This document shows, one piece after another, positions 36,263-44,738 of a stretch of 64,000 nt of DNA. The stretch comes from UBA4416 sp036676295 (GTDB lineage: Bacteria; Bacteroidota; Bacteroidia; B-17B0; Aurantibacillaceae): NCBI GenBank assembly GCA_036676295.1, contig JAKFDE010000016.1, forward strand, positions 719,941 through 783,940, read 5' to 3'. The number at the start of each line of letters is the position of its first letter. Position 1 is the stretch's first letter. A program made the translations under genes and the position numbers. The notes below the pieces were generated by a model. The model made no database searches and was not told where the DNA came from. It saw only the letters and a list, made by a program, of their open reading frames with translations.

Positions 36263-38155
36263 TTATTTCTTCTTAACCGGTTGTTGGCGTTGTTTTGCCA
36301 TTTCTTCTAACCTCGCTTGAAAGCCTGATTTCTTTAAAGGCTTTTTCATGTTAGCTAACAATTTTTCTCTGATCTTTCCGTCATCAATGATCTTTTTCAT
36401 AGCAAAGGTTTGTAAAAAGGTAATAACATTAGCTAGGAAATAATACCAGCTTAACCCGGCAGCGTAGCTATTCATTACCGCTAAGAAAATAACCGGCATA
36501 AAATACATCATGTATTTCATTCCAGGCATTTGGTTAGTTTGTTGAGGCTGCAACATAGCACTATTCATCCAAGTATATATAATAGTTGACACGAACATTA
36601 ATATAGCAAATAAACTTACGTGGTCTCCATAACCCCAAACCTCAAATCCGAAATTATAAACCGAATCAAAGGTTGACATATCATCTGACCATAAAAATTC
36701 TTTTTGTCTTAATTCAATTGCCGCAGGGAAAAAGTTGAATAAGGCAATTAAAATAGGAAACTGTAACAACATTGGTAAACAACCTGATAATGGGTTAGCC
36801 CCTGCACTTCTATACAGAGCCATCGTTTCCTGTTGTTTTTTCATTGGATCAGCAGCTTTCTCATATTTCGCGTTGATCTCATCGATCTCCGGTTTCAATA
36901 CACGCATTTTAGCCCCGCTCATATAAGTTTTATAAGCTATAGGTAATAACAATGTTTTAAGAATAAGTGTTAAAATTAAAATAATGATTCCGGCATTTAA
37001 TCCATCAAACACATTAAACAAAGGAATTACCATCCACTTATTGATGTAGCTGAACACGCTCCAACCAGTTGGGATAATGTCTTCTAGATCTAAATTATAT
37101 TGTTTTAAGGTATTGTAATGTGTTGGGCCAAAATAGAACTTCATTCCAAAGTTTTCTGAACCATTATGTTTGTATGGAATACTCAATTCAGCAGTAATGG
37201 TTTTTACCAATTCTGTATCAGCAGGATTTTCAAATGTTTTAATAAAACTTCCTTCTTTCAAAAATTCTTTATCAGCAATTAATGTTGAGTTAAAAAAATG
37301 TTGTTTAAAGGAGATCCATTTTACAGGTAACTCATTCAAGTCTTTTTGTTCACTTTTTCTAGCATTGATATAATCTACCTTTTCAGTAGTTTGTTTAAAA
37401 TAAGCCGTAGCAACTTCGCGCTCTTTAGAAATATGTTTTTCTTGCGAAGGCATAGCCTGAGACCAATGTAATACAACCTGATTAGTTGACTTTGGTATAA
37501 TATCCTGCATGCCAACAAAATTCACATCGTAATCCAACATGTAATCATTAGCTTTTAAAGAATATACAAACTCAATATAGCTTTCAGGTTTTGACGTTTC
37601 TAATTTTAAGGTGATCGTTTTAGAACCGGAACCGTTCACTACTACAGACGTTTCAGAAGGTTTAAAATAAAAACTATCAGTAACAAATTTTGTGTTAGCG
37701 GAATAAGCATTAAAAGCTATGTACTGAGAAGTAGAATCTTTATCAAATAAGATCAATGGTTTAGCTTGCCCATAACGTTGATATTTTTTTAATTCAACTT
37801 TCGCTACTTTTCCCCCTTTTGTAGATATATATATTTTTACATTTTCGTTTTCAAGCGTTACAAATTCTTCTTTTCCATTTACGGCTACTGAAAAATCTTT
37901 GTATTGACTTTGAGCAATAACTTGTTTAGCAGAATCTGATAATACAGCTTGGTTAACTTTTGAAGTATCCTGAGTTTGTTGTTTTACGGTTGCTAATTTA
38001 GCTTGTTCAATTTCTTGTTGCTTAGTAGCTAATTCAACCGAATCTTTAATTTGTTTGCTGCGAGCAATTTGTTCTTTACTTGGTCCGGAAAGTGAAAGCC
38101 ATGTAATTAAAATAACGGCGATTAAACCTAAACCAATAAGTGATCTTTTGTCCAT
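36263..38155 (-). CDS. yidC: Membrane protein insertase YidC
   Basis: Inserts and folds inner-membrane proteins, with or without Sec; 630 residues. N-terminal signal-anchor (SLIGLGLIAVILITWLSLSG), a coiled, charged stretch, and a periplasmic beta-super-sandwich domain to about residue 345. The Oxa1 core follows: WSVFSYINKWMVIPLFNVFD, then LILTLILKTLLLPIAYKTYM containing the hydrophilic-groove Lys region, ANPLSGCLPMLLQFPILIAL and a C-terminal basic tail (RQQPVKKK). Length is in the usual range for Bacteroidota. A TATATTTGC box lies 24 bases upstream. Confidence 0.96.
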   Translation of the reverse strand: MDKRSLIGLGLIAVILITWLSLSGPSKEQIARSKQIKDSVELATKQQEIEQAKLATVKQQTQDTSKVNQAVLSDSAKQVIAQSQYKDFSVAVNGKEEFVTLENENVKIYISTKGGKVAKVELKKYQRYGQAKPLILFDKDSTSQYIAFNAYSANTKFVTDSFYFKPSETSVVVNGSGSKTITLKLETSKPESYIEFVYSLKANDYMLDYDVNFVGMQDIIPKSTNQVVLHWSQAMPSQEKHISKEREVATAYFKQTTEKVDYINARKSEQKDLNELPVKWISFKQHFFNSTLIADKEFLKEGSFIKTFENPADTELVKTITAELSIPYKHNGSENFGMKFYFGPTHYNTLKQYNLDLEDIIPTGWSVFSYINKWMVIPLFNVFDGLNAGIIILILTLILKTLLLPIAYKTYMSGAKMRVLKPEIDEINAKYEKAADPMKKQQETMALYRSAGANPLSGCLPMLLQFPILIALFNFFPAAIELRQKEFLWSDDMSTFDSVYNFGFEVWGYGDHVSLFAILMFVSTIIYTWMNSAMLQPQQTNQMPGMKYMMYFMPVIFLAVMNSYAAGLSWYYFLANVITFLQTFAMKKIIDDGKIREKLLANMKKPLKKSGFQARLEEMAKQRQQPVKKK

Positions 38156-38178
38156 GATAGGGAATAAATTTTAGGCTG

Positions 38179-38215
38179 CAAATATAAGGGAATTTATGAA
38201 CGAGAATTCGTCAAA
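38179..38215 (-). promoter_or_regulatory. Putative promoter of yidC
   Basis: On the minus strand TTTG (38212-38215), 25 bases, TATATTTG (38179-38186), followed by C. The -7 box is exact; the spacing is longer than ideal. Confidence 0.42.
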
Positions 38216-38251
38216 AAAGTATAAATAAGGCGAAAAGTAGCTTGCCGAAGG

Positions 38252-38644
38252 TTAAAGGTGTCGTTTGATCTGTGAAGCAGTTTCTTCGAATTCTTCCTTT
38301 GACAACTTCAGTTTTTCGTTTCTGAAGTTCATGTCGTTTTCTGTATTTATTGGAATTAAATGAACGTGTGCATGTGGCACTTCCAGCCCAATAACGGTAA
38401 CTCCAATACGATTACAAGGAATGGCTTTTTTAACTGCTGCTGCAATTTCTTTTGCAAATAGCATTAAACCACTATAATCCGAATTGTCTAGATCAAAGAT
38501 ATAATCTACTTCGTTCTTTGGGACAACTAATACATGGCCTTTTTTCAATGGAAAAACATCTAAAAATGCTATATAATCATCATTTTCAGCTATTTTATAA
38601 CAAGGTATTTCTCCTGCAATTATTTTTGAAAAAATGCTGGGCAT
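38252..38644 (-). CDS. HIT-family nucleotide hydrolase
   Basis: 130 residues with the histidine-triad motif HAHVHLIPI, His91, His93 and His95; the middle triad residue is the nucleophile in HIT enzymes that hydrolyse or transfer nucleotidyl groups from dinucleotides or AMP-lysine. The N-terminal SIFSKIIAGEIPCYKIAEND is the family signature. It starts one base after greA ends, so the two are cotranscribed. Substrate unknown; protein-kinase-C-interacting (Hint) type is likely. Confidence 0.93.
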   Translation of the reverse strand: MPSIFSKIIAGEIPCYKIAENDDYIAFLDVFPLKKGHVLVVPKNEVDYIFDLDNSDYSGLMLFAKEIAAAVKKAIPCNRIGVTVIGLEVPHAHVHLIPINTENDMNFRNEKLKLSKEEFEETASQIKRHL

Positions 38645-38645
38645 A

Positions 38646-39119
38646 TTAGATGGTAATTTCCATGATCTGAAAAGGAATAATACCTGCTGGAACAGTCACA
38701 TCTACTTTATCGCCAACTTTGCGACCAACCAAGCCCTTGCCTATTGGAGAATCAATGGATATTTTGCCTAATTTCAAATCTGCTTCATTTTCAGCAACAA
38801 TTGTATATTTCATCTCAGCGTTATTCTTAAGATTTTTAATCTTAACCGTTGTTAAAATACTCACTTTAGAGCTGTCTAATTGCGAACTGTCAACAATACG
38901 TGCATTTGAGATGATCTCTTCCAATTTAGCTATTTTCAACTCTAATAAACCCTGAGCATCTTTTGCTGCATCATATTCCGCATTTTCAGACAAATCTCCT
39001 TTATCTCGAGCTTCTGCAATTTGTCGGATAACGCTTTTACGTTCAACTGTAACTAATTGAGCTAATTCATCTTTTAACTTCTGTAATCCTTCCTCTGTGT
39101 AATAAGCAATTGTTGCCAT
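38646..39119 (-). CDS. greA: Transcription elongation factor GreA
   Basis: 157 residues. The coiled-coil NTD carries the acidic tip seen in ARDKGDLSENAEYDAAKDAQ, which inserts into RNA polymerase and stimulates transcript cleavage; the C-terminal FKBP-like domain contains IVAENEADLKLGKISIDSPI and GKGLVGRKVGD. Start at ATG 39119 (MATIAYYTEEGLQKLKDELA). The leader may contain the hairpin at 39141-39168. Confidence 0.97.
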   Translation of the reverse strand: MATIAYYTEEGLQKLKDELAQLVTVERKSVIRQIAEARDKGDLSENAEYDAAKDAQGLLELKIAKLEEIISNARIVDSSQLDSSKVSILTTVKIKNLKNNAEMKYTIVAENEADLKLGKISIDSPIGKGLVGRKVGDKVDVTVPAGIIPFQIMEITI

Positions 39120-39140
39120 CTCTCTATGTTTTTAAAATAA

Positions 39141-39168
39141 AAGAATCCCGAATAAATTCGGGACTCTT
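39141..39168 (-). terminator. Terminator-like hairpin between porV-like gene and greA
   Basis: Stem AAGAATCCCGAAT / ATTCGGGACTCTT with one mismatch pair and a two-base loop region, T-rich on the minus strand after it. It most simply ends the porV-like transcript; alternatively it lies in the greA leader, since a TATATTTG box sits upstream at 39185-39192. Confidence 0.7.
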
Positions 39169-39184
39169 AAAAATATCGTTAAAC

Positions 39185-39219
39185 AAATATAGTGATTATA
39201 AATTGATTCTGGCACCAAA
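39185..39219 (-). promoter_or_regulatory. Possible greA promoter upstream of the hairpin
   Basis: On the minus strand TTTG (39216-39219), 23 bases, TATATTTG (39185-39192). Overlaps the 3' end of the porV-like gene. Would place the terminator-like hairpin inside the greA 5' leader. Confidence 0.35.
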
Positions 39220-40290
39220 TGAGTGAACACCACCAAATGGATTTGTGAATCTATAAGAATAATCTATACCAAAAGTTGATTTTTTCTCGCCAAAAGGAAT
39301 TTCAACAGTAGCTCCACAAGTAGGTCCGGTAAATGCTGTTGTACGGTTTCCTTCTCCCATAAAAATTCCCTTTTCAGTATGCATACCTCCACGGATCATT
39401 AACATATCTTTCCATGCGTATTCTAAACCTACTAAAACGTTATCTTTTGTAAATGAGTTAGAAGTGTAATTCGCTGCAACAGTTACACGGTGTGTTTTTG
39501 CTCTTCCGGTACTGTCTTTTGTTAAGTATAAATCATAAGCGCCTGCAATGTTTAGTAATGAAGGTAAATCAAATGATGCCGATCTTGAATTGATCGTTTG
39601 CTCATATTCATATCCATAAGCATTAGTAAAGGTTCCTTGTAATGATAAACCATCTCCTTTATATTGCATTTTTGGTCCAACATTCTTTAAAGAAACCCCT
39701 AAATGATATTGGTCGTATTTTCCTGTATGGTATTGAACAGCCGCATCAAGAGAAACTCCTTGCGCTTTAACGTTATCAATTCCTTCAGAAATAACTCTTA
39801 CAGTTACTCCACCATAAATATTATCAGAAAAACCTTTTGCATAAGACAAGGCGATATTTGTGAAACGAGGTGTAAAAGTACCTAAACCACCTTCCGGTTG
39901 ATCCTCGGTAGTTCTTTCGATCTTACCTGCGTTAATTGACATAATACCTAAACCAATGGCTCCTGTTTCACCAATTCTTTGCGAAACACCAAACGTATTA
40001 ATGTTAATTCCTGTTCCAACTAACCAGGCAGAACGCATAAACATTAATTCGGTTTTCTTTGTAAATGCTAAACCGGCAACGTTTGTATATTGCGATTCAA
40101 TACCTTTTGCGCGAGCATTATTTGCACCAGCCCATCCTGCAGAACGTGCGTATGGGTTAATTAACAACTGCGAAGCTCCTGCTTGTCCCGAACGCTCCGG
40201 ATTACCGGCATTCACTGTTAAACTTGAAGCTAAAATTCCGCTTGTTAAAGCAACAGTTAGAGACTTGTGTAAAAAAGATTTCATATTCAA
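39196..40290 (-). CDS. PorV/PorQ-family outer-membrane barrel protein
   Basis: 364 residues, signal peptide (about 1-28, ending in SSLTVNAG). The mature start GNPERSGQAGASQLLINPYA followed by RSAGWAGANNARAKGIESQY is the PorV/PorQ signature (UPF0164-like, FadL-related beta-barrel). PorV shuttles type IX cargo from the translocon to the sortase PorU; PorQ is part of an attachment complex. No porU or other por/gld genes are adjacent, so a precise name is not safe. It follows the large exported protein by 68 bases that hold a 10-base hairpin. Confidence 0.82.
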   Translation of the reverse strand: MNMKSFLHKSLTVALTSGILASSLTVNAGNPERSGQAGASQLLINPYARSAGWAGANNARAKGIESQYTNVAGLAFTKKTELMFMRSAWLVGTGININTFGVSQRIGETGAIGLGIMSINAGKIERTTEDQPEGGLGTFTPRFTNIALSYAKGFSDNIYGGVTVRVISEGIDNVKAQGVSLDAAVQYHTGKYDQYHLGVSLKNVGPKMQYKGDGLSLQGTFTNAYGYEYEQTINSRSASFDLPSLLNIAGAYDLYLTKDSTGRAKTHRVTVAANYTSNSFTKDNVLVGLEYAWKDMLMIRGGMHTEKGIFMGEGNRTTAFTGPTCGATVEIPFGEKKSTFGIDYSYRFTNPFGGVHSFGARINL

Positions 40291-40316
40291 AAATTTGTCT
40301 TTTATGTTTTCATTTG

Positions 40317-40342
40317 GCAGTACTCCCGTTAAGGAGTACTGC
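40317..40342. repeat. Perfect 10-base hairpin between the large exported protein and PorV-like gene
   Basis: GCAGTACTCC (40317-40326) pairs with GGAGTACTGC (40333-40342), six-base loop. It is followed by T only on the plus strand, against the direction of the genes, so it may be an mRNA processing or attenuation hairpin and not a terminator. Confidence 0.55.
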
Positions 40343-40358
40343 TTTTAAATGTTGTTTA

Positions 40359-43300
40359 TTAATAACTTTGTAAATCTAAAGGTCTCATTACACCAAACCA
40401 TTTCAAGATCTTTTCGCCAACACCCGGCACATCAATATGAATGATATACAAGCCACTTGCTACTGTTATTCCGCTTTGATTTTTCAAGTCCCACTCAAGA
40501 TATGATAATCGTTTAGATCTAATAAATTCTCCAGAGGTAATTGATACATCTTCCTGATCAGCAACATCTCTATCAAATGTTCTTATCAAAGTACCATTTA
40601 AAGTGAAGATCTTGATTTTGCATTTGTTTGGCAAGTTCGTAATTCTCATTTTATTATCAATTCTGCTTTTTTCATAGGTAGAATAGCCATAATAAGGGTT
40701 TGGTACCACATTGATCAAATCTAAAGCAGACTTTAATTTATCATCATTGCCTATTTCAGTGAAGATATCGCTGGTATTAAATGTATACATGTTCCAATTA
40801 TTATTTTGAGGAGACGCTACTAGATCTTGACTCAAATTATTGTAATCATTATACAATTTAGGATAAGCTGGAGTTTCGCCAATAGCATTTGTGAAACCGG
40901 CATTATTATTATGATAGAAACTGCCACTCATAGCCGGTGCATAAGCTCTGCTTACTCTTAATCTTACTTTCACATCACAAGGCATGTTAGCAGGATCAGT
41001 AAACGCATATTTGGCATCAGAAAGAACAGGGATATTTACCCACATAGCATCTGACCAAATATTGTTTAACACTTTAGTGTTATTGTTTTTAAAGCCCCAT
41101 TTGTAAGTTCCAACAAAGTCTTTGTAATTACTATAAGGACCTGCTCCAATATAATGTCCGTTAAATGATGCAGGAATAGTTGCTGCTCCGTTATTCACTG
41201 AATAAGTAGAAGTACTTCTTGAATTACCGAATACATAGATATAATGTCTTCCACCAAAAGTATATCTGTAATTATTTCCTTGAGAAATTGATGCTGTTGG
41301 ATTCCAAATCATATCTCCTCCATTATTTGGAGCTAAAACATTGTTATTGTTTTGATATGAATCTTCACCAAATGCAATGTTTAATCTTTCTCCGGTTTCT
41401 ACATTAATAGCATAACCAGGAAACCAACCACAACTGTATTGTAAAGTGTCAAAATACGCTTCGCCGGTATTACAACCAGGTGCGCCTAAAGCAATACCTT
41501 GTTTATCTACAGATTTAGCTTTACGGGGCTCTAATTTTTTAGCGCCTGTTGGATTATTCGCCGCTTCATCACTCTCTTCTAATACAATAGCTCTGGTCCA
41601 TTTGCTTTTATCCTTTGTAATAACAACATCCACCCCATTAAGTGTACGTAGATCATAAGGGAAATTAAGCGTCGCTTTAGTATCATTTGGACTAGACGAG
41701 GCATTAATCATTTTATCGTAGGCTGGTGCAGCATCTACAACTGCCGCTTGATTGGTTGAAGTTTTTGATGCTGCTGTTAATACATAGGGTGCCCAAGTAC
41801 CTCCAATTACTTTTTCAAAAACCCCCTGTGGATCTATAAATCCTGATGAACCACTTATATAATCGTTCTGAGTACCATTTGTTTGATCTGAAGAACCACC
41901 TGCATATGAACCAGATCTGATCCAGTTAAAGGCACCCGCCCCATCAATATCAGCTACACCGCTTAACCATCTTTGACTTGGATCTGCAAAAGAGATACTT
42001 CCATCAATAAAGTCTTTCGCCTGAACAATATTATCCGTCAAAGAATTAGCTGGAAAACTTCTACTTGCCGGATCATTTGCTTGTGTAATGATCACGGATA
42101 GCCCAATTTCATTGAAGTAAAACTCTTCGTTCATTTTAATTGCTTTACAAGGATAATATTCTTGTCCTGTACTTAAGTTAGTTAATACCCAAGTGGTTGA
42201 ATCTGCAATTGCTCTACCAAAAACTGTTTGTTTTGACGTAAATGGTAGAATTGGGTAATTATCTTTGTGGAATTTGGTAGAACGACAAGGGTCTGCTTTC
42301 ATGGTATCAGCATTTGGATGCCAAGTAGCATTGAAAAACTTAACAGAGAAAGTACCATTAGGGACATTTAAAGGGTCCACAACTTTTACAGCAATAGGTC
42401 CGCGTCCGTTTTCGTAAGTAATTTGATCAACACGGCTAGAACTAGACACAATTGCATCGATAGAACCCTGTGTTAACTCTAAATTGTTACCACCATTTCC
42501 TTGGCCTTCAATTCTGGTTATTTTTGGTCCGTAACCGTATGCAGATTGCATTACAGTACCTTCTTTTTCAGAATCCGGGTTATGAGGAATACCAATGGCT
42601 CTTTTAGTTAAACGTCCTTGTAAATATGGTCGTTTTTGCCCTTCAATATTTTCAAAATTATTTTGTGCAAATGTTACATCTTCTTTATATTTTAAATATT
42701 GATTATAACCATAAGCAACTGTCATAAAATAGTATTCTTTATGATTTACTACTTTTTTATCAGCTGCAGTTGAGAATAAATCGGTTGTAAATCTAAATGA
42801 TGTTTTAATTCCATTATCTAAACCTTCTGCTTTTACTTTTGGAATATCACCGCCTGTAGTTGCATCAAATTCATAGTTAATCAAACGAGTTACATCATTA
42901 TCAACATCTGACTGAAGTAATAATTTAGCTTTAGAAGGATCGTTCAACTCTTCAATAGTAACCTGATCGTTTTTCAACTGATATACTTTGAATCCTTCAA
43001 AACGATAAAAATTATCCGGTGCAGGAACATTTGGAGTTGGTAAAATAGTTACATCTTTCTCAACATAATTATTTAAATAGTTATTTGTACCTGGTTTATT
43101 AGAGAAATATAAAATTAATTCGTTCTCTAACTCCTGAACAGTAACATCCGGAGCCTCAGGTCCATTTAATACTTTAAAGCAATTGTCAAATAAAGCCTGT
43201 GCTTTATCATCCGCTACTTTTAAGAAAGGAATTGCAGCTTTGTTATCTCCAAATGAAGTAGATCTAGCCCAAGGTAAACCAAAGGTTACATAGTTAACTG

Positions 43301-44720
43301 CTCCCGGCTTCAAGGTAAAAGGTCCGGAAGATTGCATGAAACGTCTGTCTCCACCAGGGCCCGGAGTTTCTTCCCAAGTTGCACTACCACAAGGTCCATT
43401 TGTGTAAGTATCAGCAGGATAAATAAACTTCGTAGGGATTGATCCGCCATAAGCATTTCCTCCGCAGGTAAAGGCAGATCCGTCTCTCCAAAAACCAGTC
43501 ATATACTGATAAAATTGTGCCGCATTATCCGGATCTGTTTGAGCTACAGGAACACCGGCGAAACTATTGTTAAAATAATTGAAGATAGTCATCCCCATTT
43601 GTTCGCCCAATTCATCTGTTAACCCATCTGCATCATTATCTATGCCGTCATTAGGATCAGCTAAAGGCCCTTGAAAGAAATCGCAACCTAATGCAGGAAG
43701 ATAATCACCATAACCAATAGTTGATCCCTGAGTCAAATCATTTGATTTTGCATTGTAAATATAACCTAATCCTCTTTTTACATCACAACCAATAAAGTCA
43801 TCTCCATAATACCCTAAATCAGCATCTGTCCAAACAGTCATATAGGTATCATACAAATCAAAAGAAGAACGGTTAATGATTTGGTAGTTATAAAAAGTCA
43901 TGTTATTGATCTCATCCGTTGTTTTAAAAGCAAACGCCTGAGCTCTAACTTCTAATCCAATAGCTTTACCACCTGAATTAATGTGAATATCCCCATTATC
44001 ATTATAAACCCACCATAAAGTTTCATCACCAAATACACGTGCTTTACAAACTTCATTTTGATCTTTACCTAAGTTATTATATACATCATAATAAGGATAA
44101 TCACCACTTTGAGGATCATAATCTCCACTATTATTAACATCTACATATGGTGCCAATAAAGGGTCATGTCCTTTAGAAATATCACCATTACCCGGCCAAT
44201 TCTTAATAGACTCTGACATTGGCAATCCTTTAAGGATATAATTATCAACGTCTTCGCGTTTTAAACGGAAAATTTTATCATACTCTCTACAAACATCATC
44301 TGAGGTTGCTGAAGTAATTTGATTTAAAGGTCCAGTCCAAAAATCAATACCGCCCTGGCGATACGTTTGAGCTGCTACTTTTAATTGATTACTAACGTCC
44401 AATCCACCAAACCATACGTTTCCGGCAAAGTTTGAACTTGCTGTTGTTGCCCAATCAGTTCCTTTAGGAATTCCGTAACGGGCATCGCCACCACCAAACA
44501 GATCCCACCACATATCAGATCCTGAAAAAATAAGGGTTCTTACATTATTTAATGATAACTCCGCAACACTTTGAGGTGCAGAACATGCAGCCATCACTTT
44601 TTGAGCACTGGAAGAGTTTTTAAAAACCAATCCTTGTTTTTCTCTCGCGGATACTGATATCATGCTGATTGAACCAGCAATTATCAATAAATTTCTTTTT
44701 ATTTTAACTATATTTCTCAT
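40359..44720 (-). CDS. Large exported protein with calcium-type repeats and C-terminal sorting-like domain
   Basis: 1453 residues, signal peptide (about 1-26: NLLIIAGSISMISVSA). The mature part has aromatic-rich, beta-sandwich-like sequence, with aspartate-rich loops resembling thrombospondin-type calcium repeats: VDVNNSGDYDPQSGD (about 193-207) and DPNDGIDNDADGLTDE (355-370). The last about 110 residues, VVPNPYYGYSTYEKSRIDNK then IKIFTLNGTLIRTFDR and GLYIIHIDVPG, form an FlgD/T9SS-type Ig-like domain. It is 19 bases after the TonB receptor's stop. No enzymatic motif was recognised. Expected surface-exposed; function unknown. Confidence 0.8.
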   Translation of the reverse strand: MRNIVKIKRNLLIIAGSISMISVSAREKQGLVFKNSSSAQKVMAACSAPQSVAELSLNNVRTLIFSGSDMWWDLFGGGDARYGIPKGTDWATTASSNFAGNVWFGGLDVSNQLKVAAQTYRQGGIDFWTGPLNQITSATSDDVCREYDKIFRLKREDVDNYILKGLPMSESIKNWPGNGDISKGHDPLLAPYVDVNNSGDYDPQSGDYPYYDVYNNLGKDQNEVCKARVFGDETLWWVYNDNGDIHINSGGKAIGLEVRAQAFAFKTTDEINNMTFYNYQIINRSSFDLYDTYMTVWTDADLGYYGDDFIGCDVKRGLGYIYNAKSNDLTQGSTIGYGDYLPALGCDFFQGPLADPNDGIDNDADGLTDELGEQMGMTIFNYFNNSFAGVPVAQTDPDNAAQFYQYMTGFWRDGSAFTCGGNAYGGSIPTKFIYPADTYTNGPCGSATWEETPGPGGDRRFMQSSGPFTLKPGAVNYVTFGLPWARSTSFGDNKAAIPFLKVADDKAQALFDNCFKVLNGPEAPDVTVQELENELILYFSNKPGTNNYLNNYVEKDVTILPTPNVPAPDNFYRFEGFKVYQLKNDQVTIEELNDPSKAKLLLQSDVDNDVTRLINYEFDATTGGDIPKVKAEGLDNGIKTSFRFTTDLFSTAADKKVVNHKEYYFMTVAYGYNQYLKYKEDVTFAQNNFENIEGQKRPYLQGRLTKRAIGIPHNPDSEKEGTVMQSAYGYGPKITRIEGQGNGGNNLELTQGSIDAIVSSSSRVDQITYENGRGPIAVKVVDPLNVPNGTFSVKFFNATWHPNADTMKADPCRSTKFHKDNYPILPFTSKQTVFGRAIADSTTWVLTNLSTGQEYYPCKAIKMNEEFYFNEIGLSVIITQANDPASRSFPANSLTDNIVQAKDFIDGSISFADPSQRWLSGVADIDGAGAFNWIRSGSYAGGSSDQTNGTQNDYISGSSGFIDPQGVFEKVIGGTWAPYVLTAASKTSTNQAAVVDAAPAYDKMINASSSPNDTKATLNFPYDLRTLNGVDVVITKDKSKWTRAIVLEESDEAANNPTGAKKLEPRKAKSVDKQGIALGAPGCNTGEAYFDTLQYSCGWFPGYAINVETGERLNIAFGEDSYQNNNNVLAPNNGGDMIWNPTASISQGNNYRYTFGGRHYIYVFGNSRSTSTYSVNNGAATIPASFNGHYIGAGPYSNYKDFVGTYKWGFKNNNTKVLNNIWSDAMWVNIPVLSDAKYAFTDPANMPCDVKVRLRVSRAYAPAMSGSFYHNNNAGFTNAIGETPAYPKLYNDYNNLSQDLVASPQNNNWNMYTFNTSDIFTEIGNDDKLKSALDLINVVPNPYYGYSTYEKSRIDNKMRITNLPNKCKIKIFTLNGTLIRTFDRDVADQEDVSITSGEFIRSKRLSYLEWDLKNQSGITVASGLYIIHIDVPGVGEKILKWFGVMRPLDLQSY

Positions 44721-44738
44721 GACTCAATAAATAAAATT

